Below are positions 24,707 to 33,581 of a stretch of 58,685 nt of DNA, one piece after another. The stretch comes from an uncultured Acetatifactor sp. (GTDB lineage Bacteria > Bacillota > Clostridia > Lachnospirales > Lachnospiraceae). The position numbers and the translations under genes were made by a program. The first letter of the stretch is position 1, and each line of letters opens with the position of its first letter. The notes under the pieces were generated by a model. That model made no database searches and was not told the DNA's origin. It saw only the letters and a program-made list of their open reading frames with translations. The stretch lies in the NCBI GenBank assembly GCA_910586485.1, contig CAJUIA010000026.1:1-58685 (forward strand). Direction: 5' to 3'.

Positions 24707-25885
24707 TTACTGAACAATAATGAGTTCATCCGTCTCCAGCGCAGTCTTTACCATCTCTTCTATTTTTTCCTCCAGATTTTTCTCATGCCGTCTGATGATA
24801 TTCACATTCGGCCTGGTTACGGGATGCTTTGCCACAAAAATAGTGCAGCAATCCTCATAAGGCTGAATAGAAGTCTCAAAAGTACCTATCTTTTTTGCCA
24901 CCGCCACAATCTCTTCCTTGTCAAAGCCGATTAACGGGCGATATACCGGAAGCCGGCACACCTCATTTGTAGCGATCAAAGAGCTCATTGTCTGGGATGC
25001 CACCTGCCCGATGCTTTCACCCGTGATCAGCCCAAGGCATTCGGTCTCTTCGGCTATATGTTCCGCAATCCTCATCATGTAGCGGCGCATGATAATCGTC
25101 AGTTCTTCATGAGGACACCTTTCATGAATATAAAGCTGAATATCCGTAAAATTAATAACATGAAGATAGATAGGCCCCGTGTATCGGGAAATCAGCCGGG
25201 CCAGGTCTATCACCTTCTGCTTTGCCCGTTCACTGGTATAGGGCGGTGCGTGGAAATAAACCGCATCAATCTTGACTCCCCTTTTGGCAATCATATAACC
25301 GGCTGCCGGTGAATCTATCCCTCCCGACAAGAGAAGCATTGCCTTCCCTCCTGTTCCAACTGGCATTCCACCGGGGCCCGGAATAATCTCGGAATAAATA
25401 TAAATTTTTTCACGGATCTCCACATTAAGCAGGATCTCCGGTTCATGAACATCCACGCTCAACTCAGGAAAAGCATTTAAAAGCACCTCCCCCAGATCTG
25501 CATTGACCTCCATGGACTCTTTGGGGTAATTTTTACGGGCCCGTCTGCAATGTACCTTAAAGGTTTTATGCCTGTCAGGGTAAACATCACCCACATACTT
25601 TACAACCGTCTCGCAAAGCTTATCGAATCCCTCGTCCTCCACATAAATCATGGGACAGATACCGACAATCCCGAATACATGCTGCAGCTGTTCTATGGTA
25701 TCTTCATAATCAAATTTACTTTGAGCCTCCACATAAATCCGTCCCTGAGTCTTTGTAATCAGGAATTTTCCTTCACACCTTTTCAAAGCAAATTTAATCT
25801 GATGAATCAGCGCATCTTCAAACAGATGCCGGTTCTTGCCCTTGATGGCAATTTCCGCGTACTTAATCAAAAATGCTGTAAACAT
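24707..25885 (-). CDS. thiI: ThiI tRNA 4-thiouridine synthase
   Basis: 392 residues: N-terminal ferredoxin-like and THUMP domains (about 1-165) with ALKRCEGKFLITKTQGRIYV, then the PP-loop ATP pyrophosphatase domain with MLLLSGGIDSPAAGYMIAKR. There is no C-terminal rhodanese domain, as usual in Firmicutes, where sulfur is delivered directly by a dedicated cysteine desulfurase. That desulfurase is the next gene upstream, 56 bases away. The product makes s4U8 in tRNA and takes part in thiamine synthesis in some species. AAAGGAGG precedes the start. Confidence 0.96.
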   Translation of the reverse strand: MFTAFLIKYAEIAIKGKNRHLFEDALIHQIKFALKRCEGKFLITKTQGRIYVEAQSKFDYEDTIEQLQHVFGIVGICPMIYVEDEGFDKLCETVVKYVGDVYPDRHKTFKVHCRRARKNYPKESMEVNADLGEVLLNAFPELSVDVHEPEILLNVEIREKIYIYSEIIPGPGGMPVGTGGKAMLLLSGGIDSPAAGYMIAKRGVKIDAVYFHAPPYTSERAKQKVIDLARLISRYTGPIYLHVINFTDIQLYIHERCPHEELTIIMRRYMMRIAEHIAEETECLGLITGESIGQVASQTMSSLIATNEVCRLPVYRPLIGFDKEEIVAVAKKIGTFETSIQPYEDCCTIFVAKHPVTRPNVNIIRRHEKNLEEKIEEMVKTALETDELIIVQ

Positions 25886-25941
25886 TTTCAGGCTCCTCCT
25901 TTGCCGCCGGCACCGTCAGGCGGTCAGAAGTACTCTTCTCA

Positions 25942-27111
25942 CTAGTGCCGTGTATATCTGCGCAGCATAGGAATTTTATCATACATTTCCCGTAATGTAT
26001 AGTCCAATTCTTCTTTTGTGGTATAAACGGAAAAGCTGAAACGTATGGTGGACTCCAGCAGCATCCGATCTACGCCGATTGCCTTCAGCGTGGTGGAAGG
26101 CTGCGGCTTACGGGCTGCACAGGCACTGCCTGCAGAAACATAAATCCCCCTGTCCTCCAGTGCATGCAGCAGCACCTCGCTGCGGACTCCGGGAACAGAA
26201 ACGCTGACAATGTGAGGCGCCGTGCCTTCCCCGTCAGGCTTATCCGGCAAAAGCCCGTTGATCCGTACACCTTCTATCCTCCTGACATTATCCAGAAAAT
26301 ACTTTTTGTAATAATACAGATTTTCCATGTCACTCTCATAATGCTCATACAGAAGCTCTGCCGCCATTGCCATGCCGGCGGCTCCCGGCACATTATCCGT
26401 ACCGGACCGAAGGTTCATCTGCTGCCCGCCGCCGTAAATAATGGGCTGAATCTTAACCCTTTCACCGATATACAAAAGTCCGATTCCTTTAGGGCCGTGA
26501 ATCTTATGACCACTTGCAGACATCAGGTCAATTCCCATCCTCTTCGGGTAAATCCGGGCTTTTCCAAAGCCCTGCACCGCGTCCACATGAAACAAGGTAT
26601 AAGGATTCATCTGCTTAATCATGGCCCCCGCCAGCTCGATGGGCTGTATGGAGCCAATCTCATTGTTGGTATACATAACGGAAACCAATATGGTCTCCGG
26701 TGTCATTGCCTTTTTCAGATCATCCAGAGAGATCTGGCCCCAGGCATTCACCGGCAGATAAGTGACGCGAAATCCCATCGTTTCCAGATAAGCGCAGGTC
26801 TTTAAGACTGCCGGATGCTCTATCTGCGTGGTAATAATATGCCTTCCCCGCCTGCTGTTCGCAAAAGCGCAGCCAATCAGCGCCATATTATCGGATTCCG
26901 TTCCTCCGGAGGTAAAAAAGATTTCTTTTTCAGTTACCTTCAGTATTTTTGCCAGAGTTTCTTTTGCGTGGCGAAGGTAGTTTTCTGCCTGAACGCCTTT
27001 CATATGAAGGCTGGATGGGTTTCCGTAATCTTCGCACATTATTTTTGTCATCAGCTCCGCCACCTGCGGAAAAACGCGGGTAGTGGCGGAATTGTCCAAA
27101 TATGCTTCCAT
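25942..27111 (-). CDS. Cysteine desulfurase, ThiI partner (NifS/IscS-like)
   Basis: 389 residues, PLP-dependent class V aminotransferase fold. Start MEAYLDNSATTRVFPQV is the NifS/IscS N-terminus; the PLP lysine is in SASGHKIHGPKGIG and the catalytic Cys in VSAGSACAARKPQPS. It releases sulfur from cysteine as an enzyme persulfide. Next to thiI and far from any iscU-like scaffold, it is best read as the NifZ-type desulfurase that feeds ThiI. GGAG precedes the ATG. Confidence 0.94.
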   Translation of the reverse strand: MEAYLDNSATTRVFPQVAELMTKIMCEDYGNPSSLHMKGVQAENYLRHAKETLAKILKVTEKEIFFTSGGTESDNMALIGCAFANSRRGRHIITTQIEHPAVLKTCAYLETMGFRVTYLPVNAWGQISLDDLKKAMTPETILVSVMYTNNEIGSIQPIELAGAMIKQMNPYTLFHVDAVQGFGKARIYPKRMGIDLMSASGHKIHGPKGIGLLYIGERVKIQPIIYGGGQQMNLRSGTDNVPGAAGMAMAAELLYEHYESDMENLYYYKKYFLDNVRRIEGVRINGLLPDKPDGEGTAPHIVSVSVPGVRSEVLLHALEDRGIYVSAGSACAARKPQPSTTLKAIGVDRMLLESTIRFSFSVYTTKEELDYTLREMYDKIPMLRRYTRH

Positions 27112-27173
27112 AATACAACTCCTGCTGTCTCTTATTCCTATTATATGCGCTGCCGCGCCTTTGGTACTTTTCC

Positions 27174-27917
27174 CTATTCCGTCACATACCCAATCCAGGC
27201 AAGCACGGTTATCCCTGCCGTCTCGGTACGCAGAATTCTCCGCCCCAGCGTTATCGGCCGTATTCCTTTTTCCACTGCTGCCTGAATTTCCTGCGGCTCA
27301 AATCCGCCCTCCGGGCCGATAAATACTGCAACCCTCTGTCCGTCCTCAAGTCCGTCGAGCAATTCTCTGGTTTTCTCCATTCCTTCCGCAAGCTCATAGG
27401 GAATCAGCCTGACATCCATGGCTGATGCCCGTTCAAAAGCCTGTTTCAGGTCCATGACCTCGGAAACCTCCGGTATGATGCTTCGCTTACTCTGCTTTGC
27501 CGCCGCTTCCGCAATCTTCTGCCAGCGCTGCACCTTCGCTGCTGCCTTTCCCGCATCCAGCTTTACCACGCACCGCTTTGCGGAAACCGGAATGATTCCG
27601 CATACCCCCAGCTCCACGGCCTTCTGGATGATAAACTCCATTTTGTCCCCCTTTGGCAGTCCCTGAAACAAATATACCTTCACGGGCAGTTCTACATCAT
27701 CTTCTTTGATAAAATACAGCTCACATATGACTTTATCCTCTTCATAAGCCTTTATGCCGCAGCGATATTCCTTCCCGTCCTGCCCTGTACAGACATTCAG
27801 CTCTTCTCCTGCCTTCATCCTGAGAACATTTTTGATATGGTTCACGTCCGGGCCGCTGATGATAACAAGCTTGTCTCTTATATTGATCTGACCCGGCTCT
27901 ACAAAAAACTGATACAT
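27174..27917 (-). CDS. rsmE: RsmE 16S rRNA m3U1498 methyltransferase
   Basis: 247 residues from MYQFFVEPGQINIRDKLVII, with a PUA-like N-terminal domain and a SPOUT methyltransferase domain whose knot includes VAVFIGPEGGFEPQEI and ILRTETAGITVLAWIG. It methylates U1498 in the 16S decoding site. The frame is open to 27980 through the end of the preceding gene, but GGAGG four bases before ATG 27917 fixes the start. rsmE normally follows prmA directly; here a GNAT gene and an Rpn nuclease gene sit between them. Confidence 0.95.
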   Translation of the reverse strand: MYQFFVEPGQINIRDKLVIISGPDVNHIKNVLRMKAGEELNVCTGQDGKEYRCGIKAYEEDKVICELYFIKEDDVELPVKVYLFQGLPKGDKMEFIIQKAVELGVCGIIPVSAKRCVVKLDAGKAAAKVQRWQKIAEAAAKQSKRSIIPEVSEVMDLKQAFERASAMDVRLIPYELAEGMEKTRELLDGLEDGQRVAVFIGPEGGFEPQEIQAAVEKGIRPITLGRRILRTETAGITVLAWIGYVTE

Positions 27918-27936
27918 GGCACCTCCGATCACGGCC

Positions 27937-29016
27937 CTACTGCTTTTCCGAAAATTCGGCTTCACGGGCATATTTGTCATAATATATTTGAGCCTTCTCC
28001 CTGCTCAGTGAAAAATGACGCATCAGCTTGTCCAAAATCTTATCGGCGCTGTGTCCATCCTCCAGATTATCTATAATCATGGCTTTTATACCCTGTTCTA
28101 TTCCCTGCTCTACACCATATTCCAGTCCCTGTTCCATGCCCTGTGCCAGTCCTTGTTCCATGCCTCGTGCCAGTCCCTGCTCCATGCCCTGTGCCAGTCC
28201 CTGTTCCATGCCTCGTGCCATCCCTCGCTCCATCCCTTTGCGATCAGCCTCTGACATTCTGGAGTTGTACTCCACCTCATTCAGGAAACGACGCTCACAC
28301 TCCGCTACAAATTTCGGATCATGGCAAAGGGCACAGACACTCGTGGCAATAGATTCCATATACTCGTTATTTTTTGCAATCATGTTCAGTTCCTCCCACG
28401 TAGTTGATTGAAACAGTCTGGCCCACTGATAAATCCCATTTGGATCATCCTTGTCTACTGCATTTTTTAGATACTTTAATGATACCACTTCCAAATGAAA
28501 ATTTCCAGTATATATTTTGTTATTATTTCTGTTTACCAAATAATACTCACTCAAAAAATCTTCCGCATTCCGTATATCATTCTTAGGAAATAAATCCTTG
28601 TCCATAATCGCAATATGTATGACAGGAGGAAGCATGTCGTAGCCCCTGCCTTTGGAAAGGCTATTAGAATAAACCCGGCAAAGCTGGTACAAAAAGCGCT
28701 CCGGCAGATAGTCATAATGTGCAACCTGCATTTCAATGTCGATAATTGTCAGATGATTCAGACATACCTTTACATCCAGAACAATATCCTTGTCATCAAT
28801 GTATGCTCCAGTCTCCATGGGATTCATGATCTCCAGACTGGTAATATCATCGGGGTGAATATTAAGCTTTGCCGACAGAAACCCCTTCAGTGCATAAGTA
28901 TTCCGCCTAAAAGACGTAGTAAACATATAATCGTGAGTCAGAGGAAAACGCAGTTTCCCCTTTAAAGGAAGAATATCCTTTTGGAAGTCCAGAACTTCCG
29001 GTGACAGAATAGTCAT
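27937..29016 (-). CDS. Rpn-family PD-(D/E)XK nuclease/putative transposase (copy 1)
   Basis: 359 residues from MTILSPEVLDFQKDI (a TTG at 29037 is also open). The PDDEXK_2/Rpn fold is shown by LRFPLTHDYMFTTSFRRN, the acidic LDVKVCLNHLTIIDIEMQ (D and E-x-Q of the nuclease core) and LPERFLYQLCRVYSNSL. Rpn proteins in E. coli are DNA endonucleases that promote RecA-independent recombination. The C-terminus has a run of four-residue repeats (GMEQ, GLAQ, GMAR) before a final helical tail. It has its own strong promoter and interrupts the usual prmA-rsmE adjacency, consistent with later arrival. It ends 19 bases before the rsmE start. Confidence 0.87.
   Translation of the reverse strand: MTILSPEVLDFQKDILPLKGKLRFPLTHDYMFTTSFRRNTYALKGFLSAKLNIHPDDITSLEIMNPMETGAYIDDKDIVLDVKVCLNHLTIIDIEMQVAHYDYLPERFLYQLCRVYSNSLSKGRGYDMLPPVIHIAIMDKDLFPKNDIRNAEDFLSEYYLVNRNNNKIYTGNFHLEVVSLKYLKNAVDKDDPNGIYQWARLFQSTTWEELNMIAKNNEYMESIATSVCALCHDPKFVAECERRFLNEVEYNSRMSEADRKGMERGMARGMEQGLAQGMEQGLARGMEQGLAQGMEQGLEYGVEQGIEQGIKAMIIDNLEDGHSADKILDKLMRHFSLSREKAQIYYDKYAREAEFSEKQ
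28091..28243 (-). repeat. In-gene tandem repeat (12-bp unit) encoding GMEQ/GLAQ/GMAR repeats
   Basis: About 150 bases of the Rpn gene are tandem 12-base units (often pairing into 24-base units) such as GGCATGGAACAG. They encode about 12 copies of Gly-Met/Leu-x-Gln/Arg. The unit length is a multiple of three, so copy-number slippage keeps the frame. Rpn genes elsewhere also end in such G-x-x-x-G rich tracts of variable length. Confidence 0.88.
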
Positions 29017-29126
29017 AGAATAGATGATTCCTTTCAAAATAATGTGATCCTATAAAATGAATTACAGCCGGAGATTGATCAAAAATTTTCAATCGCAGAA
29101 ATGAAGGAATTTCAGAAGACGATTTA

Positions 29127-29155
29127 TTTATATCACAAAATTCGACACAAGTCAA
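29127..29155 (-). promoter_or_regulatory. Sigma-A promoter of the first Rpn gene
   Basis: Minus-strand -35 TTGACT (29150-29155), 17-base spacer, -10 TATAAA (29127-29132), starting immediately after the GNAT stop codon. It gives a leader of about 100 bases. Confidence 0.82.
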
Positions 29156-29173
29156 CAAAAATATCCGATGATT

Positions 29174-29605
29174 CTACAGTACCAGTTCCATAACAATCTC
29201 ATCTTCATCCCGTTCGGTTTCCGTAAAACCAAACTGCTCATAAAGCTTCCTGGCGGCATCATTTCCCTCAATATAGCAGAGAACAGCTTTCCCATATTTT
29301 CCGTCCTGTTTCATGGCCTCCAGCACCATCCCGACTGCTGCCCTGCCATATCCCTGCCCCTGATAGCGCTCATCAATAAAAAGCTGACTGAAATCATAGC
29401 ATTCCAGCTCCGGCAGATCGTAATACAAGCCCATTCCCACCGGAAGCTCATCGTTATAAATAACAAATGCGCGGCTTCGGTAATTCCGATAGGCATAGGC
29501 CCTCGCCAATATACCTGCACTGTCAGCCACATAGGTTTTCTGGGCCTCCCCAACCTTCAGTCCCAGACGCCAGTTATCCGGATCAATATCTGCTAATCGA
29601 ATCAT
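29174..29605 (-). CDS. GNAT family N-acetyltransferase
   Basis: 143 residues, start MIRLADIDPDNWRLGLKVGE. The acetyl-CoA loop YQGQGYGRAAVGMVLEAM and the C-terminal EGNDAARKLYEQFGFTETER are typical GNAT motifs. The N-terminal LADIDPDNW resembles spermidine/polyamine-type (SpeG/Bltd-like) acetyltransferases, but the substrate is uncertain. It lies 37 bases after prmA. Confidence 0.88.
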   Translation of the reverse strand: MIRLADIDPDNWRLGLKVGEAQKTYVADSAGILARAYAYRNYRSRAFVIYNDELPVGMGLYYDLPELECYDFSQLFIDERYQGQGYGRAAVGMVLEAMKQDGKYGKAVLCYIEGNDAARKLYEQFGFTETERDEDEIVMELVL

Positions 29606-29642
29606 CCTGTTTTCCTCCCCTTATCCATTGGCAAGCCGTGAT

Positions 29643-30632
29643 TCAGCACCCTTTTCGAGCCGTAACGGACACCCACTCGCCCTGTGCAGTCACCTCCAGC
29701 ACCTCCAGGCCCGCCGCCTTTACAGCCTCTGTGACCACTTCCTCTTTATCGTTAATAATTCCGGAGGTGATATATACTCCACCCGGCTTCAGGTGCTTCA
29801 CAATCACGGGCGTCAGCGGCACCAGCACGTCCGCCAGAATATTTGCCACAACAATGTCATAACGGTCATAGCCCGCCTGCTTCTGTACATTTTCATCCGT
29901 AATGATATTGCCGATCATCATCTCAAAGCGGCCCGGCCCAATCCCGTTTGCCTCACAGTTCTGTGCCACCGCCTCCAGCGCGCAGGGATCCAGGTCCGTC
30001 CCCAGCGCATGCTTCGCTCCAAACATCAATGCCAGAATTGAAAGGATTCCGCTTCCCGTCCCCACATCCAGCAGCTCCGTTTCCCGCGTTACATATTTCC
30101 TGAGCTGCCGGATACAAAGCTGCGTAGTTTCGTGCATACCGGTGCCGAAAGCCGTTCCGGGGTCAATGTGAAGCACGGTCCTTTCCCGGTCCTCAAGTCC
30201 CATCTCTTCCCAGGACGGAATCACCAATATATCATCAATGTAAAACTGATGGAAATACTGCTTCCAGTTATTGATCCAGTCAATATCCTCTGTCTCGTCC
30301 ACAGTAACGGAGCCCTCTCCAATATCACAGAACTGCCCTAAGTCCTTAAGCTCCCGCTTTACATCCTTAAGAACGGATTCCACATCGGTAACCTGGCCCT
30401 GAACCTCAAGCTTTCCGTCCTCTTTTTTCTCCACAAAAAAGCTGAGATACGCGATCCCGTCATCCCCCGGCCCCTCCGGCAGAATATCCACAAACATCTG
30501 CTCCTTTTCCAGAGCAGTCAGCGGCACCTTATCCTCAATCTGAGCCCCCTCCAGCCCAATGTCATAGAGCGTACTGACAATAATGTCTTCCGCCTCCGTA
30601 ATTGTCTTTATTTTAAATTTGACCCACTTCAT
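29643..30632 (-). CDS. prmA: PrmA ribosomal protein L11 methyltransferase
   Basis: 329 residues from MKWVKFKIKTITEAEDIIVS, with an N-terminal substrate domain (about 1-130) and a class I methyltransferase domain: HIDPGTAFGTGMHETTQLCI, ELLDVGTGSGILSILALMFG, and DIVVANILADVLVPL. It trimethylates L11. GGAGG precedes ATG 30632; the frame stays open to 30728 inside the preceding gene. In Firmicutes prmA usually follows dnaJ directly; here an O-antigen-ligase-like gene separates them. Confidence 0.96.
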   Translation of the reverse strand: MKWVKFKIKTITEAEDIIVSTLYDIGLEGAQIEDKVPLTALEKEQMFVDILPEGPGDDGIAYLSFFVEKKEDGKLEVQGQVTDVESVLKDVKRELKDLGQFCDIGEGSVTVDETEDIDWINNWKQYFHQFYIDDILVIPSWEEMGLEDRERTVLHIDPGTAFGTGMHETTQLCIRQLRKYVTRETELLDVGTGSGILSILALMFGAKHALGTDLDPCALEAVAQNCEANGIGPGRFEMMIGNIITDENVQKQAGYDRYDIVVANILADVLVPLTPVIVKHLKPGGVYITSGIINDKEEVVTEAVKAAGLEVLEVTAQGEWVSVTARKGC

Positions 30633-30669
30633 AATAACCTCCATATCGCTGCCAAAACTGCAGCTCAAA

Positions 30670-32208
30670 TCAGCCAGTGTACCGGTGAGTATCAGCACAT
30701 TCCCGCACACTGCTTTCCGCGATTCCAAGCGTCATAAAAAGAAGCGGCGTACTTAAGACCTGCTGAAAGCCTGTCAGGGAAACCGTCCCATATAAAACCA
30801 GTGCCAAAAATCCCGGCAAATACCGGCGGTACCTCTTCATACCCGTTAAAAAGATTCCCAGATAACAGGCCGTTCCAGCCAGTCCGATATTCACCAGATG
30901 ATTCAGCCATTCGTTATGGGCATTGGCAAACACGGTCCCCGCCCATCTGCCGCTTAAACCCGGAATCTCCCCGGCTTTAACGGTTGAATATATGTATTCG
31001 GCAAAACAATCCGGCCCCGCTCCAAACAGCTTCTGTAAAAAGTCTCCCCGCCAAAAGCTCTGCAGAGAAGCCTTCCACAATGCCCCTCTTCCATTACCCC
31101 AGCCTCCCTCAAAGGAACCCCGCAATGTAAAAAGCAAAACACCTGCTATACCTGCCAGTACCGTCAAAATCATGATGCCCGCTGTAATCCGTTTCAGTAT
31201 CTGCTCTTTTTTCCCTCTGCCCAGCATCCGGCCAAGCACTACATACAACCCCAGGCCTAAGACCCCCAGCAGCCACCAGCCCTGCCAGCCCGCCAGTGTC
31301 CGGGCAAAGCCGTCATCCGGAACGGCTTCCCATGCCCTCGCTCCCAACTGCTTTCTGAGAATCCCGTAAAAAGCCAGCAAAAAGGCAGTGCCCGTTTCCA
31401 ATGCCACCGTTCTTCGGAAAACCCTGCCGTCACTGATACCTGCCAGCATACATGCAAAGAGACACACTGTCACTAATATAACGCCAATGTCGCTTCCCTG
31501 AATTACAAGCAAAGCCAGTCCCATAATGCTGATCACATAAGCGCCCCATCGTATCCAACGATTTTCCGCTTTTAAAAACGCCGCAGCCGGAAAAGCCAGA
31601 GCCACACTGCAGTATCCGCAAAACCAGTTGATATTGCCTATGGTGGACAGCATATGATCGTACTCCCAGCTTCTTATGTCATATCCTCTAAGCAGTCCCG
31701 TGGGATCTGCCCCCAGCCGATGACAGATTCCCAGCCCCAGCACCACAAAAAGAGCAGCTCCCCCCAGCAGAAGAGAGTACTGCTTTCCGTCGTAATGCCT
31801 GGAAATAAAAAAATAGATACCTGTGAAAATAAGCTGAGACAGGGCCCCCATGTACCATTCACTGTAGCCGAGCCAGGCCGTCTCCCTGTAATGGCTTAAA
31901 AGCGCAGATAGAACCACCGAAGCGCCATATCCCAAAACCCAGATATCCATAGTGCTGAAACTCAGGGACGCTTCACCTTTCCGGTCTTCATATAAGCCGC
32001 CATCAAGCGGCCTTCTGCGGAGTACCAGCTTCCGAACAGCTTCACAGATCCCCGCCGCCAGCCAGACTCCCAGACAGAAGACCGCCAGGTTACGAAATAG
32101 TACATATTTCGTGTCTCCCAGCTTCCAGTAAGTACCCCCCGTATAAAGCGGTAACGCTGCGGACAACCCGATTATGAAAAGATGACAGAGCAGACTTAAA
32201 AATTCCAT
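30670..32208 (-). CDS. O-antigen ligase/polymerase-like (Wzy-C) membrane protein
   Basis: 512 residues with about 12 membrane helices. The long periplasmic-side loop before the last helices carries the Wzy-C signature region, with FANAHNEWLNHLVNIGLAGT, where His-Asn-Glu precede a membrane helix. WaaL/Wzy proteins join or polymerise lipid-linked glycans at the outer face of the membrane. In a Gram-positive it could act on an exopolysaccharide or teichoic-acid-like polymer. It lies six bases after dnaJ and is thus inside the heat-shock transcription unit, which is an odd home. No other glycan genes are adjacent. Confidence 0.82.
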   Translation of the reverse strand: MEFLSLLCHLFIIGLSAALPLYTGGTYWKLGDTKYVLFRNLAVFCLGVWLAAGICEAVRKLVLRRRPLDGGLYEDRKGEASLSFSTMDIWVLGYGASVVLSALLSHYRETAWLGYSEWYMGALSQLIFTGIYFFISRHYDGKQYSLLLGGAALFVVLGLGICHRLGADPTGLLRGYDIRSWEYDHMLSTIGNINWFCGYCSVALAFPAAAFLKAENRWIRWGAYVISIMGLALLVIQGSDIGVILVTVCLFACMLAGISDGRVFRRTVALETGTAFLLAFYGILRKQLGARAWEAVPDDGFARTLAGWQGWWLLGVLGLGLYVVLGRMLGRGKKEQILKRITAGIMILTVLAGIAGVLLFTLRGSFEGGWGNGRGALWKASLQSFWRGDFLQKLFGAGPDCFAEYIYSTVKAGEIPGLSGRWAGTVFANAHNEWLNHLVNIGLAGTACYLGIFLTGMKRYRRYLPGFLALVLYGTVSLTGFQQVLSTPLLFMTLGIAESSVRECADTHRYTG

Positions 32209-32214
32209 ATTCCG

Positions 32215-33399
32215 CTATTTCCAAAACTTCTTTTTCTTGCCGTCTTTACCGTTGTTATCCTTCGGATCCTCCTCCGGCTCCTTTTTGCTGGAGGCCTTTG
32301 CCGCCGCATTCAGCGTATCCCCGCTCACCTCGTCAAACTGCCGCAGCAGCTCCTTTGCTTCCGGCTTCAGCTTATCAGGGACCTGTACCACCAGCGTCAC
32401 ATAGTGATCCCCTCGCACGTCCTTGTTTCTCCAGGAGGGCACGCCCTTCCCCCGCAGGCGGACTCTGGTATCTGTCTGCGTACCGGGCTTCACGTCATAA
32501 ATCACCTTGCCGTCCACCGTGTCAATCAGAATTTCACCGCCTAAGGCTGCAACCGCAAAGGACACGGGCACCGTGGAATATATATCAAAATCCTGCCTCT
32601 GGAAAATGGGATGCCGCCCTACAATCACCTCAATCAGCACATCGCCTCTGGGGCCGCCGTTGATACCCGGCTCGCCCAGCCCCGGCATACGCGTGGACTG
32701 CCCGTTGTCAATACCTGCAGGTATATCCACAGAATAACGCTTTTTCATGGGAATATATCCCGTTCCCTGGCAATCGGCGCACTTATCCTTGATTACCTTA
32801 CCGGTTCCCTGACAATCCGGACAAGTCTGCACATTGCGGACCGTGCCGAAGAAGTTTTGCTTAATCGTCACCACCTGGCCCTTTCCGCCGCAGGTGGAGC
32901 AGGTTTGAGCACTGGTTCCGGGCTTGGCTCCGCTGCCGTTACAGGTCTTGCAGGTCTCCTTTACCGTCAGATCAATCTCTTTTTTACAGCCAAATACCGC
33001 CTCTTCAAAGGTGATCCGTACACTGGCCCGCAGGTTTGCCCCCTTCATGGGTCCGTTACTCTGGCTGCGGCTTCGGCCGCCGCCAAAGAGGTCGCCGAAT
33101 ATATCGCCAAATATGTCGCCAAAATCAGCGCCGCTGAAGTCAAATCCGTTAAAGCCGCCTGCGCCGCCCTCAAACGCCGCATGACCAAATTGATCATATT
33201 GACGTTTCTTTTCCGGATCACTCAAAACGGCATAAGCCTCCGAAGCTTCTTTAAACTTCTTCTCCGCCTCCGCATCACCCGGATTCATGTCCGGGTGGTA
33301 TTTTTTCGCCAGCACGCGATACGCCTTTTTGATTGCTGCTTCATCTGCATTTTTATCAACGCCAAGGACCTCATAATAGTCCCTCTTCTGCTCTGCCAT
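32215..33399 (-). CDS. dnaJ: Chaperone DnaJ
   Basis: 394 residues, class I (type A) DnaJ. J domain with HPD in KKYHPDMNPG, a G/F region (GGAGGFNGFDFSGADF), four zinc motifs (CKTCNGSG, CSTCGGKG, CPDCQGTG, CADCQGTG) and C-terminal substrate domains. It delivers clients to DnaK and stimulates its ATPase. GAGGTGGGTT precedes ATG 33399; the longer frame to 33414 is unlikely. It follows dnaK with a 182-base gap that contains a strong hairpin. Confidence 0.98.
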   Translation of the reverse strand: MAEQKRDYYEVLGVDKNADEAAIKKAYRVLAKKYHPDMNPGDAEAEKKFKEASEAYAVLSDPEKKRQYDQFGHAAFEGGAGGFNGFDFSGADFGDIFGDIFGDLFGGGRSRSQSNGPMKGANLRASVRITFEEAVFGCKKEIDLTVKETCKTCNGSGAKPGTSAQTCSTCGGKGQVVTIKQNFFGTVRNVQTCPDCQGTGKVIKDKCADCQGTGYIPMKKRYSVDIPAGIDNGQSTRMPGLGEPGINGGPRGDVLIEVIVGRHPIFQRQDFDIYSTVPVSFAVAALGGEILIDTVDGKVIYDVKPGTQTDTRVRLRGKGVPSWRNKDVRGDHYVTLVVQVPDKLKPEAKELLRQFDEVSGDTLNAAAKASSKKEPEEDPKDNNGKDGKKKKFWK

Positions 33400-33471
33400 A
33401 ACCCACCTCGCCACAGTCCGCCGTACTCTCGGTCAATCCTGAAATAAAGCCCACACATAAACGTAACGGCA

Positions 33472-33500
33472 CATAACGCATCAAAATCCGATGCGTTATG
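33472..33500 (-). other. Perfect 11-bp hairpin between dnaK and dnaJ
   Basis: CATAACGCATC (33472-33482) and GATGCGTTATG (33490-33500) pair perfectly around a seven-base loop. There is no T-run on either strand, so it is not a standard terminator. In an operon mRNA it could be a processing or stability element that sets the dnaK:dnaJ ratio. Confidence 0.6.
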
Positions 33501-33581
33501 TCCACACTTCTACAGACCCCACAGAACATTCCATTCCGAAAGCCGGTCACTGTAAGTTTATTTTTATTAGCCGTAAATCCC

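Noticed and set aside
28091..28243. CRISPR-like repeat array
   Set aside because: The repeats have no spacers, keep a 12-base coding period and lie inside the Rpn reading frame.
28907..29158. 83-codon frame upstream of the first Rpn gene
   Set aside because: It covers the Rpn promoter and overlaps the true N-terminus in another frame; no ribosome site.
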